In this document: positions 38,660-51,529 of the stretch, in pieces
Layout of the letters: every line of letters begins with the position of its first letter
How positions within the stretch are numbered: position 1 is the stretch's first letter
From: Sphagnum magellanicum
Lineage: Eukaryota > Streptophyta > Sphagnopsida > Sphagnales > Sphagnaceae
DNA: 64,000 nt
Assembly (NCBI GenBank): GCA_021904315.1
Contig: CM038917.1
Location: 8,168,041 to 8,232,040, forward strand
Reading direction: 5' to 3'
Translations under genes and position numbers: made by a program
Notes under the pieces: generated by a model
Seen by the model: only the letters and a program-made list of their open reading frames with translations
What the model was told of the DNA's origin: nothing
The model's database searches: none

Positions 38660-39600
38660 CAGTCTTTGAAGCATGTTAATGTATCCACATCACCATCAGA
38701 AGATGATGCAGTCATTAGGGAGGATTGGTAGCTTATAATCACTGCCATGCATGATGGAGGTGACAGTCTAATTCTTTTTCAATGACAATCACAATGTTGT
38801 GGTCACAATCTTAACTGCTAGTGTTAGTTTAGGTTTTGCTTCGAATAATGCAATAAGTTTTATGTTACAAAGCATCAATTTGATATGACTGGCCACTTTG
38901 TTAAATAGTGGGTTCAAATCACAACTATGTCATGGTATATGCCTCCCCACAATAGTGAACACAACCACAGTGGGGTCAATAGTTGAATTAGTCTTCTAAT
39001 GTGTGGTACCTACAAGCTTGTGAGTCCTTAGGATGAGAAGGCAATCACATCAACTTGAAAGTGTCTACCTGGAAAGAGGAGGCAGTGGCCTTTAGGCTAA
39101 AGAGACATTAAGTCACACTTGGTTGCCATTTTCTACTTCTAGAGTTTACCATGTTGCAAAGTTTCTTTGTGCAATTGTAGGAAGAATTGGATATGTGTTT
39201 CACTTTTGACTTGTCTATGAACGTCAACCATAATATAATATCTTCACTACAGGGACAAGCTAAGCTGAAATGAAGCTTGTGCAGCTCGAATGAGGATACT
39301 ACTGACTTTTTTGATTAACTATGTCTCTTGAGTGCTACCCATTATGATTGAGTCTTCTCGTTGCTTCTAGAAATGCAACAGAAACTCAAGATGGGGATTT
39401 TGTATAATGGTTTCTCCAGACCTTTGGTTGATTATCATATACTTATCTAAACCCACCATGGGGAGTTGATGAAGTCAGTGGGTAGTCATGGCAGATTATC
39501 ACTATTGTTCACCTTGTGATGAGCAACTCTTATAAGGCTCTAATTGCATTCCATAATGTGTCTTCTTACAAAATCTTATAAGTCTTTTCCATGGCACTTA
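38660..39600 (+). repeat. Copies of a dispersed repeat also found in the UBTD gene intron
   Basis: Two stretches (about 38675–38790 and 39270–39560) match 55.0–56.8 kb. Shared landmarks are GAATGAGGATACT, CTCTTGAGTGCTA.CCA, CTTCTAGAAATG.(A)ACAGAAACTCA, TTTTGTATAATGGTTT, CTTATCTA.ACCCAC, GATGAAGTCAGTGGG and GTCATGGCAG. No terminal repeats or coding frame could be defined. Confidence 0.75.
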
Positions 39601-41075
39601 AATGTGTTCAGAATGTCAAGAATTAAAGAACAGTGATCGTGAATGTGATAGTTGGGGGCAAATCATCAGGGCACCATCTATAACTTCTCTGCAATATGTT
39701 GTAGTGTTTGATTGTTGAATGCGTGGAGAAATGGATAGAGCTGTTGCTTCTGGCTCATCTAACCAGAGAATGTATAAAAATGCTTGTTGTTTTGTGAGTT
39801 AACTTCCAACATGCACTTCAACTCACTCCTCGTCTTCTTGAAGAACTCATGAAGGTATGAAGGTTCTTTTGTTGCTTGTAGTCCAGTCAAAGTTCAGTGC
39901 TTAGGTTGAAGGTCAATGCAATTAATGTGAAGTTATAGTAGGCCAAAGATTGACCATATGAATGGCATAGATGAGTAATGATTTTTCAATTGTTGAGATT
40001 TAGCACAGAATGAACCAAGAGTGGTGAACTTGCATTTGGGTTTTGGGAGTTTGCAGTCAATAGATCAGAATAAATCATGGTAGAATATTTGTTTTCTTAC
40101 CCTTGTACACACACACATATATGGTATATATATACATGAATAGTCCAAAGTATAATTTGACTTTTGATCCACGTTGATATCCTTCACCATGTAACCAATG
40201 TTACTTTATAATAGGTAATTTAGTGAGCTTGATAGTGGAGGTGTACTGTCACATTTTTCTTGTTATGATTGTGTATTGTAGAATATCAAAAGTCAGTTGG
40301 TTGTTAGTAATTCCACAAGGATTTGTGTTTGTTGATAGAGGACAGAGGTGGGAGATGAAAAATGTGAAGTTGTTGGCATTGGGAGCACATTGGCAGGAGA
40401 ATGCTTTGGCATTTCTACTATACTCTGTATGTGGTACCAAGGTGGGTGCAATGCATTTTTTGATTTAGGACCACAAGCAAAAAATGTTTTTTGGTGTGAA
40501 GGATTTTGTTGGCAAGAGAATTGTGAATGTTTCTTTCAGGATTGAATTTTAGGCTTTTTATTTTCAGCTGTGGAGCCTCATATTTTGTGAAGGAGCTGCA
40601 TGTATGTCTTGCTGGTATCTGCTTACTTTGTTGGAGTGAAGATGGTAACAACCATCCTTTCAATAATCCAATATTCTGGGGGTGTGGGTATAGGATGGAA
40701 TATTCCAAATTCTTGCATTTGGGTAAGCTTGGATGTAACTATAAGTCTAGGGAGGTTCTAGATACTAGATGAACAGCAAGCCCAAACATTGGGTTTTTCC
40801 AAAGCCATGGTCATCCTTGATGGAGGTACATTGCACTTGTCATGTCCACATGATGACATGCAGAAATTGATCAAAAATGCACCTATCTCTTTTAAACGAG
40901 TTATTGAAAATGGTATTAGCAAAATGAGACTGATACAGAAAAGCATAAAAGCTCACATATGTTATTCAAGCTTGGACATGCCAACTACTACCCTCTTCAA
41001 TTTGAAGTTTTGATAAAGATCTGGAAGATACCCTACTCAACATGTTTGACTCAAAATGAAATTTATTACTTTCAG

Positions 41076-41705
41076 GTGGAATCAATCCAAACAAAGTTCA
41101 ATGTGGAATCAAGGGCATTGGAGTTTACAAAAGAAGAAGCAGTCTAGGTGGATGCAATAAATGATTTTCAGACCTCCTATTTTGGACAAGATGTTGATGT
41201 TGTCTTCTTCCAAAACTTTTTGGCTAACAATTTGTCCTTTAATGCTCTAGGAAATTGAAAGGCACAAGACAGTTGTAATGTCATTTCATGCCAATATCAC
41301 AAATAGGGAGCAAGTTCTCTTACAAGAAAAGGTCAGTGCATTTATGTTGGGACCAAGGCTAATGACACGAGCTGGTTCATAGTTTTTGCTTAGCAATACT
41401 GATAACTTTTGTATTCCACATGTGGCTTCAGGAGGCAGTTCAACAAGTTCTTAGTGGCAAGATAGCTGCATTGAAATCTAATGTTGCAACACTGCAAGTG
41501 ATCTCTCCTCTTAAGTGCAACCCCATTGCTTCCTCCACTCTTGCTATTGAGCACAATTATTGGTCCCCCTTTTCTCAGTGCAAGAACAAATCTTCTGCTC
41601 ACACAATCACTGACATTGAGATGTTTTACATTCTTACAGAGTCAACTAGAAGGCAAGTACAAGGAGCTTGTCAAAGCAAGGAAGTTTGCTGAACTATACT
41701 TCTAG
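41076..41705 (+). pseudogene. Coiled-coil protein gene fragment, four exon-like segments
   Basis: Four segments bounded by good splice sites are all phase 0: 41076–41147 after TTTCAG, 41251–41331 between CTCTAG and GTCAGT, 41432–41497 between CTTCAG and GTGATC, and 41640–41705 after TTACAG, ending in a TAG stop. The joined peptide is heptad-like and rich in E, K, Q and V: VESIQTKFNVESRALEF, EIERHKTVVMSFHANITNRE, EAVQQVLSGKIAALK, SQLEGKYKELVKARKFAELY. The first segment ends GCA-GTC-TAG immediately before GTGGAT, which looks like a CAG splice-edge codon mutated to TAG. I do not recognise the family. It could be the 3' end of a real gene whose upstream exons were lost or missed. Confidence 0.45.
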
Positions 41706-42049
41706 CACTCTTGCATTCATCTTCAAGGTTATGCAAAGCTTGGCCACCACTAGCATGCTTGTCCATGAATTATCCCTGCATTATCCCATTGTGCATCCAT
41801 TGGGACCTTGAGGCTGCCAAAACACACATTGTAGATCCCTGAGACTTGTAGAGAAAAATCTCTCCACCAAACACACTGTGATCTTCACTTTGATTGCGGA
41901 CATGAATCCCTAGATCCAAGATGGCTGGACAGGAAGATCATCACTCTTTCTGTTCTTGATGCTCAATCTGTAAACTTTCACTGCAAGGACTTTTAAGAGT
42001 TTCCAACATTTTTTTTTGGCATTGCATTTGTTTGATCCCTCACATTTTT

Positions 42050-42575
42050 CTCAAAAAGCTTTACACTCTGCTGTAGATGTCAACCGGTAGGGACTTGCTG
42101 CAACAAGCACATGAAGAAGGGAGCCTTGGACTCCAACTCCTCTCATCTTAGAGTGCACCCTATCAGCTTCCACGACAAGATCCGTAGTGACTAACATTTT
42201 CTCCATGCTCCCTCTGGATCGCCCAAACTCCGCACTTTCATCCTCTGGGTGCAGACACTGCAAGGTCTAGTCGACGTGGTGAGAGATCACTATAGGTGCT
42301 CGTCGAAACCCGTGTGGATGAGCATTGTTGCTAGTTTTGCTTGCAGAATCGCAACATCCTTCGGCCTAAGCATCATCCTTCGACGAATCCTGGATATGCA
42401 AAGCCAACACACCCATGATTCCCAAGCTTTCAAATTCTCTGTGCCTACATGGTTGTCTGGTCGGTGCAAGGGTCCAGACAGCATCCTTCTAGTTCACATT
42501 CTGCATGCAATGTGCAGCGCGTGCGCCGAGCATGACTCTCCAGCTTCTACAACTTTTTTGTCTTAACATCAATCG
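42050..42575. other. CpG-richer segment without a supported gene
   Basis: This stretch retains CpGs (for example TCGACGTGG near 42271 and GCGCGTGCGCCGAGC near 42517) unlike its flanks. Frames on both strands are open for 60–105 codons, which is expected from composition. No domain is recognisable. It may be an old promoter island or a recent insertion. Confidence 0.35.
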
Positions 42576-42718
42576 CATCCATCTGTGTTCGGCGAGCAAC
42601 ATGATCAGTAGCATTCCATCTATGTTTGGTGAACAACATGATCAGTAACATTCCATTTGCGTTTGGCGAGCATTGTCAGTAGTAGCGTTCCATTTGTGTT
42701 TGGCGAGTAGCGTCAGCG
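42576..42718. repeat. 37-bp minisatellite, four units
   Basis: Consecutive units of about 37 bp follow the pattern CATTCCATTTGTGTTTGGCG then AGCAACATGATCAGTAG. The first two units are most alike; the last two have diverged at their 3' ends. Confidence 0.85.
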
Positions 42719-42719
42719 T

Positions 42720-45700
42720 GACTTGTTCCAATAATCACCCCGTGCTTCTTCCACATTTGCCCACATCCAAACTTTGCATCCAATGTTGATTTAGTTTAAC
42801 AATGTATTTAGATGAAATGCATGCGAACTTTACATCCAATATTTACATCCAATTTAGGTTGTGTCCATCTAAATCTAACTTGTCTATGTCAATTCCATGG
42901 CCACAATGCTCTCCCATTTGAATCCCATTTGATTTTTTTTGCAAAATTGAAAAGGAGTTGTTATTTGTTACAATGTGCTTTCGATGGTTAGCATCAACGC
43001 AAGGGGGAAGGTGTTGATAGATTGTGGGAATTTGAAATGGTGTAAAATAGTTGAAGCTTGTTTCTTTGCAAGAGGTTGTGATTGATAGTGTATGCCTTGT
43101 GATTAATGCACACAACAGCTCTAAGTGTATCATCACAACGTTCTATGTACAACTTCAATTTCTTTTAACATAGGGCACATCTTCAATCAGGGGTGAGAGC
43201 TCAAACATAATCTCTCGTGCACAAACAATTTCTATCTATAATTTGCTTTCAAACTCATAATCTTGTCCAACATGCTGATTAGCTGCTTAGCATAATTCTA
43301 ATATGATAAATGTTTTAATTTGAATCTTAATTTTCATTTGTATTTGTCACTTAGTTAGCAATGTTCTATAGTTTATTGTTTATGAACATGTGCTATGTTT
43401 TTATGTTTTTTTGTGGGAACAAAAAACAAGCTTGGGAGGATTTTCATGTGCGCAAAGCAGAGCCAAAAGAATTCAATGGAGCTTGTAAACCTATTAACAA
43501 AGAAAACCTATTATGTTAAGCTTTCTCAAACAAATCCGATGAATTTTGGAGTGACCAGAAGGATGAAGTGAGACAATAGGTAGGGGACCTCATGTTTTGC
43601 ACAACCAAGATTTGTTTGCCAAATTTGCTACATTGTAACATTCATAGCAAAGTGTTATGAAAGCTTTTGTTCTCTTCTATAGTAACCTATCTTGGTGAAT
43701 ATTGATTGTTGCAAAAGTTGTTTAAGTAAAAATGTGAATGGATATATAATATTTGTTTAATGTTTGAAGAAGAAGGTAGTTTGTGTCAAGGCAATATGTG
43801 TTAATGTTTGAGGTATGCCTTGACATAAAATGTGTTTGTATCAAGTTTGTGTGTGTGTGTGTGAATGGCTTGCTCTTATTGTTATTGACAATTGCACTCT
43901 TAGGTTTGTTTTGAGATACTTTGTAAAAGTGTGATTGCATTTTTTGTGGATTCTAAAGGTGGAGGTCACAAGAGCTTCAAGTTCAACATTGTTATATCCA
44001 CCATGTTTCATTCACGGGACATGCAAATGTGGAGATATCACATGCCTTAATTGACATCGACTAATATTTGAGGAATCTCCACTTGATCAACATGAGTCTT
44101 CCTTAGATAGTGTTTTTGGTCATGAAAAGGACAATCAACAAGAACTTAATGCAAATCATGTGACTCTAAATGCAATAGAATGTATGTTACTGCAAAATCT
44201 AAAAAAGGATATAGATGAGCAGAGGAAACAAATTAATGATTTGAGTCATAATATTATTCTTGCCATGGAATTTTTTTAAAAACTTTTTGAATTCGTCGAT
44301 TGGCAATACATCAAGGTAACCTCATGTGAGTGTTCTTTTCACATGTGGATGAACAATTTAGTTACACTTTGAACTTTACTAACAATCTTTTTTTGTTGTA
44401 GCACAAAAGGAAATTCATAGCCTGATGATTGATACTTGGATTTGGAGCACATAATTCCATTTATTGTAAATTTACTGCAATCAAAGATGAAATGTTATGT
44501 GCATTTGACATAGATTTGTCAAATGTAAATGCCAAAAAACTTCTACAACAACAATGGGGCATTCTAAGCTTGGTTTACAAAAGTTAATTCTGCGGTATTT
44601 GCAAAATTACTAGGGCAAGAACATTGGACACCTATGCACTAAGCTCTATCATCATCTTCATATTAGCAAACCAAGAAGAGGTTCCACTACAGCTGAGATC
44701 AACGAATGGCAAGTGAGGTTGAACCTTGCCTTTGCCAATGACTCTTGGTGAACAGATGGGAATGATCCATTTGGATTTGCTATAGTGCATGCAATAGTTT
44801 CTTTCATCATGAAATTAAGGACCACACCACAATGATTAGCATGTGGAGATAACATTGGATCATGCAGGATTCTTTTTGCATGTGGTGAGTTGCATTGTAT
44901 ATATTGTAGTAATAATTGTTTCAGAATACAATTTTAAATAAAATGTTAACCCATTTTTTTTTTTTGCAACTTGAATTAACAATGGAAGGGTGAAATTTGG
45001 ATCCAGAAGACCAATTATGGCACTTCAAACAAATGGAAGAAATGGAGTCTTGCATTTTTATTTTTGGTCATTACATGCAACGAATCATTGTGGTGGAGAA
45101 GGACATTGGACCAACTCCATGGTATGTAGCAATCAACTTCTTGATAGAGATTTTCTTAGTGTTTGTTTGTTGCATTTATATTTTTACTAACATCAATTCT
45201 TTGGACTTGTTACAATGATTACAATGGAAAAGTATGAACCTACTAATTGATTTCAAGATAAAGATTTTTCGACACTACATTTATTTGTTACATTTGTGTT
45301 CTCTCTACCATCAATTCTTTGGACTTCTTATAGACACAAACATTGTTACATCTGTTACTCTACATATGATACCTTCTTTTATTGTACTTCTTTGGGAAGG
45401 ACCAAACATGTATATGGTCAATCCATGAACTAGGTAACCTTCTTGGCTTTTAGTTTCTTGTTTCAAGGAAGGTAATGACATTTGCTTGATGCCTAATGAG
45501 TGATTGGCATTGTAAATTGGCATGGAACATTTGTGCTTATTTTTTTCATTTGCCTCATAGTTCTATTAGTGCTAACTCTTTTTCTACTTTAAGGTATTTT
45601 GCTTGCACTTCATTCATCTTGTTTGAACTCTGACCAATTGAACACCTTCTAACACAATTTCTTATAACAACTAATGTTGAAATGTTTTTTTACTTTTGTA

Positions 45701-48700
45701 TGTTTGATATTCTGTAACAACATTTTGATGTTATCTTTTGTTGGCATTTCCTTCATGAAGCACATGTGCATGGGACATACTACCTATCATTGGGGCTGGC
45801 AAGTTCTTATTCCCACCATCATTTGGCCTTTTGCAAGACATGTCCTATAGTTGGATAGTTGGTTGCAACAAGATTTCGGGCCTTCATTCTAAAGAGAAAT
45901 CACAAATTTTTTTTGTGGTTATCATCACCACATTCATACTTTTTAGTCATTTTTTTCAGTTACTTGTGAAATTTAACTTGACCTGCCTCTTTTTATTTAT
46001 GTGTTATGTAGTTACTAGCTCATTTGGAGCTCATATTGAACATATGCACCAAAGATTCATGAGCCAAACATTGTGTATGGTGTGGCAACATCACACAAAT
46101 TATGGAGTGTACTTCCTTGGTTGCTTGTATTTGAGCATATGAAAATGGTTATTATTTACTTTAATAAATTGTTAGAGATTTTCACCTATTTTTGGCATGT
46201 GTTTCACCCTTTGATCATGACAATGCACTCTTGGTTATTGGCAATAACATCCTATTACATGAAATTTTTGGTCAAAGTTCATTAATTAAATAAAATGTTG
46301 GTGGGCATTTCAATGTAATGATGAATTGGAAATTAAGACACATGTTCATATGATAGTCATTAGCATCTTTCCAATTGTATTTTAACGGCTCCAACTTGTT
46401 GACTCCAGAATCTTGGGTGTGTGCCTAAATAACATAATCCAACTACAATGTTGCATTACATATGTAGGGATTTTGAAACTTCAAGTTTGTTAATGGTATG
46501 TTTTGGCCCTATTTCCTCATATTTAGATTTTTCAGTTGCTTCCCTCTCATTAGTTGTTTAATACAAAAGAGGTGTAAAAGAACTCATGATGATTGTTATT
46601 ATCCACTTAGCTTTTGCAAAATGTGATGTTGTTTGCTTAGCCTTTAAAAACAACATTATTTTAAATCTTGTTAATGAGTGGCCCTATTGTTTATACCCAA
46701 AATGAAAAATAGGCCACTACAATGTAACCTTAGATGTTTTCAACAGTTATGAATTCTCTGATTACTATGCTTGTCTTTTTTCTCATCATAGATATATGTG
46801 TTCTATATGGTGCAACTATTGTTGAAGCAAGGAAGGTGCTATTGGAGGGATATGTTGCAATGCAACATGGTGATGTAATTCTAGGGACCAAAGTTGGTTA
46901 TTGTATTATAATATAACAACTGGAGGTTCTTATTTACTTACTAAAAACTATTGCTTGCTTTCATTGTAAATCAGAAGTATGTTTTCAACTTCATTTAAAT
47001 GTAGCTTATTCTACTACAAATCCTTGTTACAATGCATGTGTCTATCTAGTTTAGGATACAACTTACTTGTAATTTAGTAAAATTTTTATCATGGGAAAAC
47101 ATTACACAAACAATGATTTTAGTAATCATAGTGACAAAGACCAATTTTACTTAACTCCAATAATTCCAAGTTGATGTGTAATAGTTCAAACCAAGTTTAC
47201 TTGTGCAAGTTGATGTGTGTACATATGCATCAATTTTGTTTATATATGTCCAAGAAGAATGGTTCATGAATAAACTTGGACATTTTAGATTAGGCCATAA
47301 CATGTAAGGGGAGGAAGGCAACTTTTGAATACTTCTATTTTCAAGTGAGTTTGTTATGTCTTAGCCTCCAAATTTGGTGACATGCTGAATATCTTAATGT
47401 TTTTGGAATTGGCATCTTGAATTTTATGTGAGATAATCTAGTTAGTTAAATAGTAAAACACTATGTATGCTAGTTAGACTTGTTTGTCTTGCAAGGTAGG
47501 TTTTTTTGTCATTATACCAATCTCTGCAATCTTTCGTTAATAATATGTAAAGCCCTTTCTCACTATTTCATCCTTTAATGTTTGTGCTCCCAAAAGTCTC
47601 TAGCATAAATCTTCACAATCTTTTAAAATTTGTTTAGGCTCTTGGAAAATTTGGCAAATCTTTGCAATTGTGATTCCAATGATAAATATGGGAAGGTCAA
47701 TATAAAAGTGTTCATGTTTGGTGAGAGCTATGGTAGAAATTGCACCAAGTTGATGTAATTGACCAAGAATATGAGGCCAATGTGGATAAGGAATAAGATG
47801 AAGACCCAATTTGTGGATGAAGTGATGTTTAAGGTATGTGCCAAATTCATTTCTATTGTTGTATTAAATGAACAATGCTTGTTTTTGAGTTCATGCATCC
47901 ATAGATTATCTCATTAAGAACATTGGCTCTTCTCTTGTTATAGAGGAGCCAAATATTGATTTTGATTAAGAGAGTATAGATGGATTTGCAACTTTACTGA
48001 TCAAACACCTTGCAAGCTTGGGGGTTGATGATAGATATTGGAAAGATGGTTTTGGAGATGCTATAGATGTTACCAAATATTAGGTTTGTGGTGAGTAGAC
48101 CATGTGATTGGAGACCTTAACATGAAACTAGTGTCTAAATATATCATTTTTTGTCTTTGCAAGTTGGTGTTACCTATTCTAAATATTCTTATGCATAATT
48201 CGTTTTTCCTATGTTAAAACATTTTTTAGCAATGTAATCAGTTAGCCATTAATCAATTCCGATTGTTATAAAACTAACTTCTTGGTTTTCCATATGCATG
48301 TAGATCAACAAATATTGTATGAAAATGCCCCTGTTACTTGATCTTATGGATGAACATCTTAGCTTGGTTAACCAACCCATTATGTTTGATTAAAAGACCA
48401 TTCCATGAACTTTCTACTACAGACAACAAGGATAATTGTGTTATTTACATTTTCAAATAGTGATATTCATAATTTTTCAACTAATGTACAAAGTATGTTG
48501 GACAAAATGTTGGATCATTAGTAGAGTTAGGAGTAAACATAGAAGTAAACACAAAGTTCACAATGTGCATTACTAAATGGAGAAAAAACATTAGTGTTGA
48601 TCTACATGAGAAGGTGTAGGCTATAGGATTCCAATCCCCCATTTGACACCCCTAGCTATCTACCAATAACAATTTTTCCAAGACCTCACTTCTTTAATAA

Positions 48701-49319
48701 CAATAACCAAGGGTAGTTGACATTTGCAAGTTTGATGAAGGGCAAATTAAGTCAAAAGGTTGCAAATCACTTTTTATACTTTTGCAACTATTATCTTTTG
48801 CCCAATTTTGGTGCATAAATTAGGACTAGATCATTATGATATCTTAACTAAAGGTGCATCTAGAGCAAGTGACAATGATTTGTAGCAAATTGGTAGGGCA
48901 TGATTGTATTGCAATACAATTGAACAATACACTTTTAATTCTTCATTAAGGCCAACTTGCCATTTGCCAATGTTAAATCAAGAAGTTATCAATGTTGAAA
49001 CATATTGGTTCAATTTTTGTTGATTTCAAAAGTTTAGGGAGAACATGTGTTGTGTACCATATAATAGATACCTAGTAAATATTTAAGGCATATGTATTAA
49101 TGGAACCATATTAACACTAAATTTGTATGCCATACATTAATAACAACATTTATATTACTTTCGTGTGAAATCTTTAAAAAATGAATACATGGCAAAACAA
49201 CATGGACACAATGTGGGGCATTCATTTGGTGTGAATGTTACACTAAAACCTTGAACATTTATTGGATGTTAATGTTATGGGAATATCATTGTGCATTGTT
49301 TTAAGATGATGTAAACACG
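42720..49319. other. Decayed DNA with scattered protein-like fragments, no supported gene
   Basis: Plus-strand fragments look coding-like but are broken. At about 44070–44275 a 60-codon coiled-coil frame contains LQNLKKDIDEQRKQINDLSH. At about 44650–44830 there are STTAEINEWQVRLNLAFAND and DPFGFAIVHAIVSFIMKL. At about 47680–47820 there are KYGKVNIKVFMFGESYGRN and MRPMWIRNKMKTQFVDEVMF. At about 47950–48080 there is LLIKHLASLGVDDRYWKDGF. They share one strand and could be remnants of one old element or gene. I recognise none of them. Confidence 0.4.
43846..43864. repeat. Short (GT)n run
   Basis: About nine GT units within AT-rich DNA. Confidence 0.9.
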
Positions 49320-50149
49320 GAATATGTTGCAACCCTACTTTGGGAGAATGTGAAGATGAAACTCACACTCCCGAAATGGGGACTTGGGAGTCCTCCGGGA
49401 CTCCCAAAATTTTAGAGTTCGATTATAGGGGTCAAAACATTTCGCATTGGGGTGTTCTTTATATCATTGGAAACCTATTGAAGTGTAGATGTTGAAATGG
49501 GCCTCGTATGGGCCATTTGACATTTATAGCACAAGTTATGGCAAAAAGAAAGGTCGAGAGTCAAACTGGCAGTTTGACTCCTGACCACTAAAAGTCGGGA
49601 ATCGACCCAACCCCGGTGCGTGCAGGTGAAGTGTCACACACCTTTGGAAAGTTCTTGAGAAGAGCTACAAGTTGCTTTAGACCTCATCCCGATCGGAGAT
49701 CTGAGCAAAAAATTATGATCTCGCAAAGTTTCGGGAGTCCAAACTGGGACAATTTCGGGACTCCTCTTTGGGAGTCTCAAGACAAAAAGCCATTCGAATG
49801 TGGGTGCCACGTAGAAGCACATAGTATACTATATGGGGGAAGGTGGTGGCTTCCTCCAAGTTCAGGCTATGGTGAGTTTTGTGAGTCCAGAGTTGCTCGT
49901 GGCTTGTCCTAACACTAAAGGTGCTCCAGAAAGTGAACTAACTAACTTGTTGGTTGGTTTGATGTAGGTTCGAGTAAGTAAGTAAAGCTTGTCACTCTTC
50001 CTAGTCCCATCCCGGAACTTCAGCATGCCCCTCTACCCCTTTTAATGCTGAGAGCTAGGAGCATGCCCCGAGTCGCTCACAATTCCGTAGTTTGAGTAAC
50101 TTAGACCCAACTTGGGGGCTAACTAGGGACTTGGGAGCGCGTCAAAATA
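49320..50149 (-). mobile_element. Solo LTR, inverted relative to copy 1 (copy 2)
   Basis: The element is 49325–50144 (820 bp). On the plus strand it starts TGTTGCAACCC and ends GGGAGCGCGTCA, so on the minus strand it begins TGACGCGCTCCCAAGTC exactly as copy 1. Internal matches include GAGTCAAACTGGCAGTTTGA, CACTAAAAGTCGGGAATCGA and ATACTATATGGGGGAAGG. The flanks GAATA and AAATA agree at 4 of 5 bases, a plausible decayed target duplication. No internal retroelement region or partner LTR adjoins it. More substitutions and weaker flanks suggest it is older than copy 1. Confidence 0.8.
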
Positions 50150-51249
50150 CATCATGCACGGATTTCATACACATTCAACATGACATATTGACCATGAAAA
50201 AAATGTGTAGTTAATGTCATTCTCATGGTTGTTAATTATGTGTTAATTTCACATTCCAAAACCAATAGTATTAACACGCTTTTATGAATGTATGAAATTT
50301 GTGTCAATACTATTATTATTTTGTTAAAAAGTAAGTTTGTGATGTTGCCATTTAACTCTGTGTAGTTTTGGGATAGAAGTTCTGACCATTTTTTATGAAT
50401 TTTTAGTGGTAGGGTTTATATGTTGTTTAATAATTTTTAGCTTTTATTTTTTAAGTAGTCAAATGAGAATAAATTATCCATCCAATCCATTAATCTTTAT
50501 CAAACCCCAACATTTCCACCTTGTCATGAAAAGTGTGAAAAATAGTTATACTAAACTATTTTCTCATAGTAAAAATTAAAGATTCGTGGAAACAAATGGT
50601 TATAAGATTGAAATTATATATTTTTATTAAATAATTATGAGGATCTATGTTCTTGTTTGCACAAATATCTATTCACATATCTATTTTTTATGTATAACTA
50701 TTATGCCATAACCATTTTCCTATCATGGATTTTACACATTCACAAACTATGCCAAAACTTTTGAACATTAATCTTTCAATTTTTTTCACAGGTCTATTTT
50801 ATAAAATTTTCAACTTTTTGTAACAAGTCGTTATCTTCAAGTGAAGGTGTTTCCAAAACTTCAAACACCCATTTATATACTAACTAAAAGGAAGTTAAAT
50901 ATGAAAATTCTTAAAAATTTTACACTTCATAACGCTCACCATGTGATTCAACATGCATATTAATTTGTGTCATGATTTTTCTAACGAATTATCATTTTTG
51001 AATCATGCACATTAATGTGTGCAAAAAATTTCTTAATGAATTATCATGTTTGAATCATGAAAAAGCCATAATTAATTGACGATGATTCATCAAACCATTA
51101 TTAAATTATGAAACCCCATCACTTAATAAATTACTTATGTTAACCCTTGAGTAATTACATAATTATCAAACTATAGACCATAATCTACACCACCTCCCCA
51201 TTATCTTTGTCTCCTCATTAATGTTGCTTGTTTCTTCATACACAAAAAT

Positions 51250-51527
51250 CTTGGCCCTTAAGTGGCTTAAGATCATTTTGTCATAGGATCTTGGGTTTTG
51301 TCACTGGCCCACCATGTCTTGGGCCCCAAGTAGGCTATGATCACTTTATCATGGGCTTTAAGCCAAAATATGGTAAAGAAGCTGCAAGGGATATTTCTTA
51401 AAACCATATTTTGGCCTAAGGCCCATAATAAAGTGACCTTAGATTGCTTGGGGCCCAAGACAGGGTGGGCTAATGACAAAACTTAGGGGCCTATGACAAA
51501 ATGATCTTAAGCCACCTAAGGGCCAAG
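51250..51527. mobile_element. Foldback element with arms of about 130 bp
   Basis: The left arm starts CTTGGCCCTTAAGTGGCTTA and AGATCATTTTGTCATAGG. The right arm ends with the near-perfect reverse complement CCTATGACAAAATGATCTTA and AGCCACCTAAGGGCCAAG. Pairing continues inward through GGGCCCAAG…CTTGGGGCCC, AAGTGACC/GATCACTTTATCATGGGC and CCAAAATATGGT/ACCATATTTTGG, with a loop of only about 30 bases near 51385. There is no coding capacity. The transcript would fold into one long hairpin. Confidence 0.85.
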
Positions 51528-51529
51528 AC

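Noticed and set aside
38663-38727. Exon-like segment after a strong TTTTTTTCAG acceptor, ending at GATTG|GTAG
   Set aside because: It lies inside a copy of the dispersed repeat also found at 56.6 kb (same ACCCAC…GATGAAGTCAGT block), so the splice-like look comes from the repeat.
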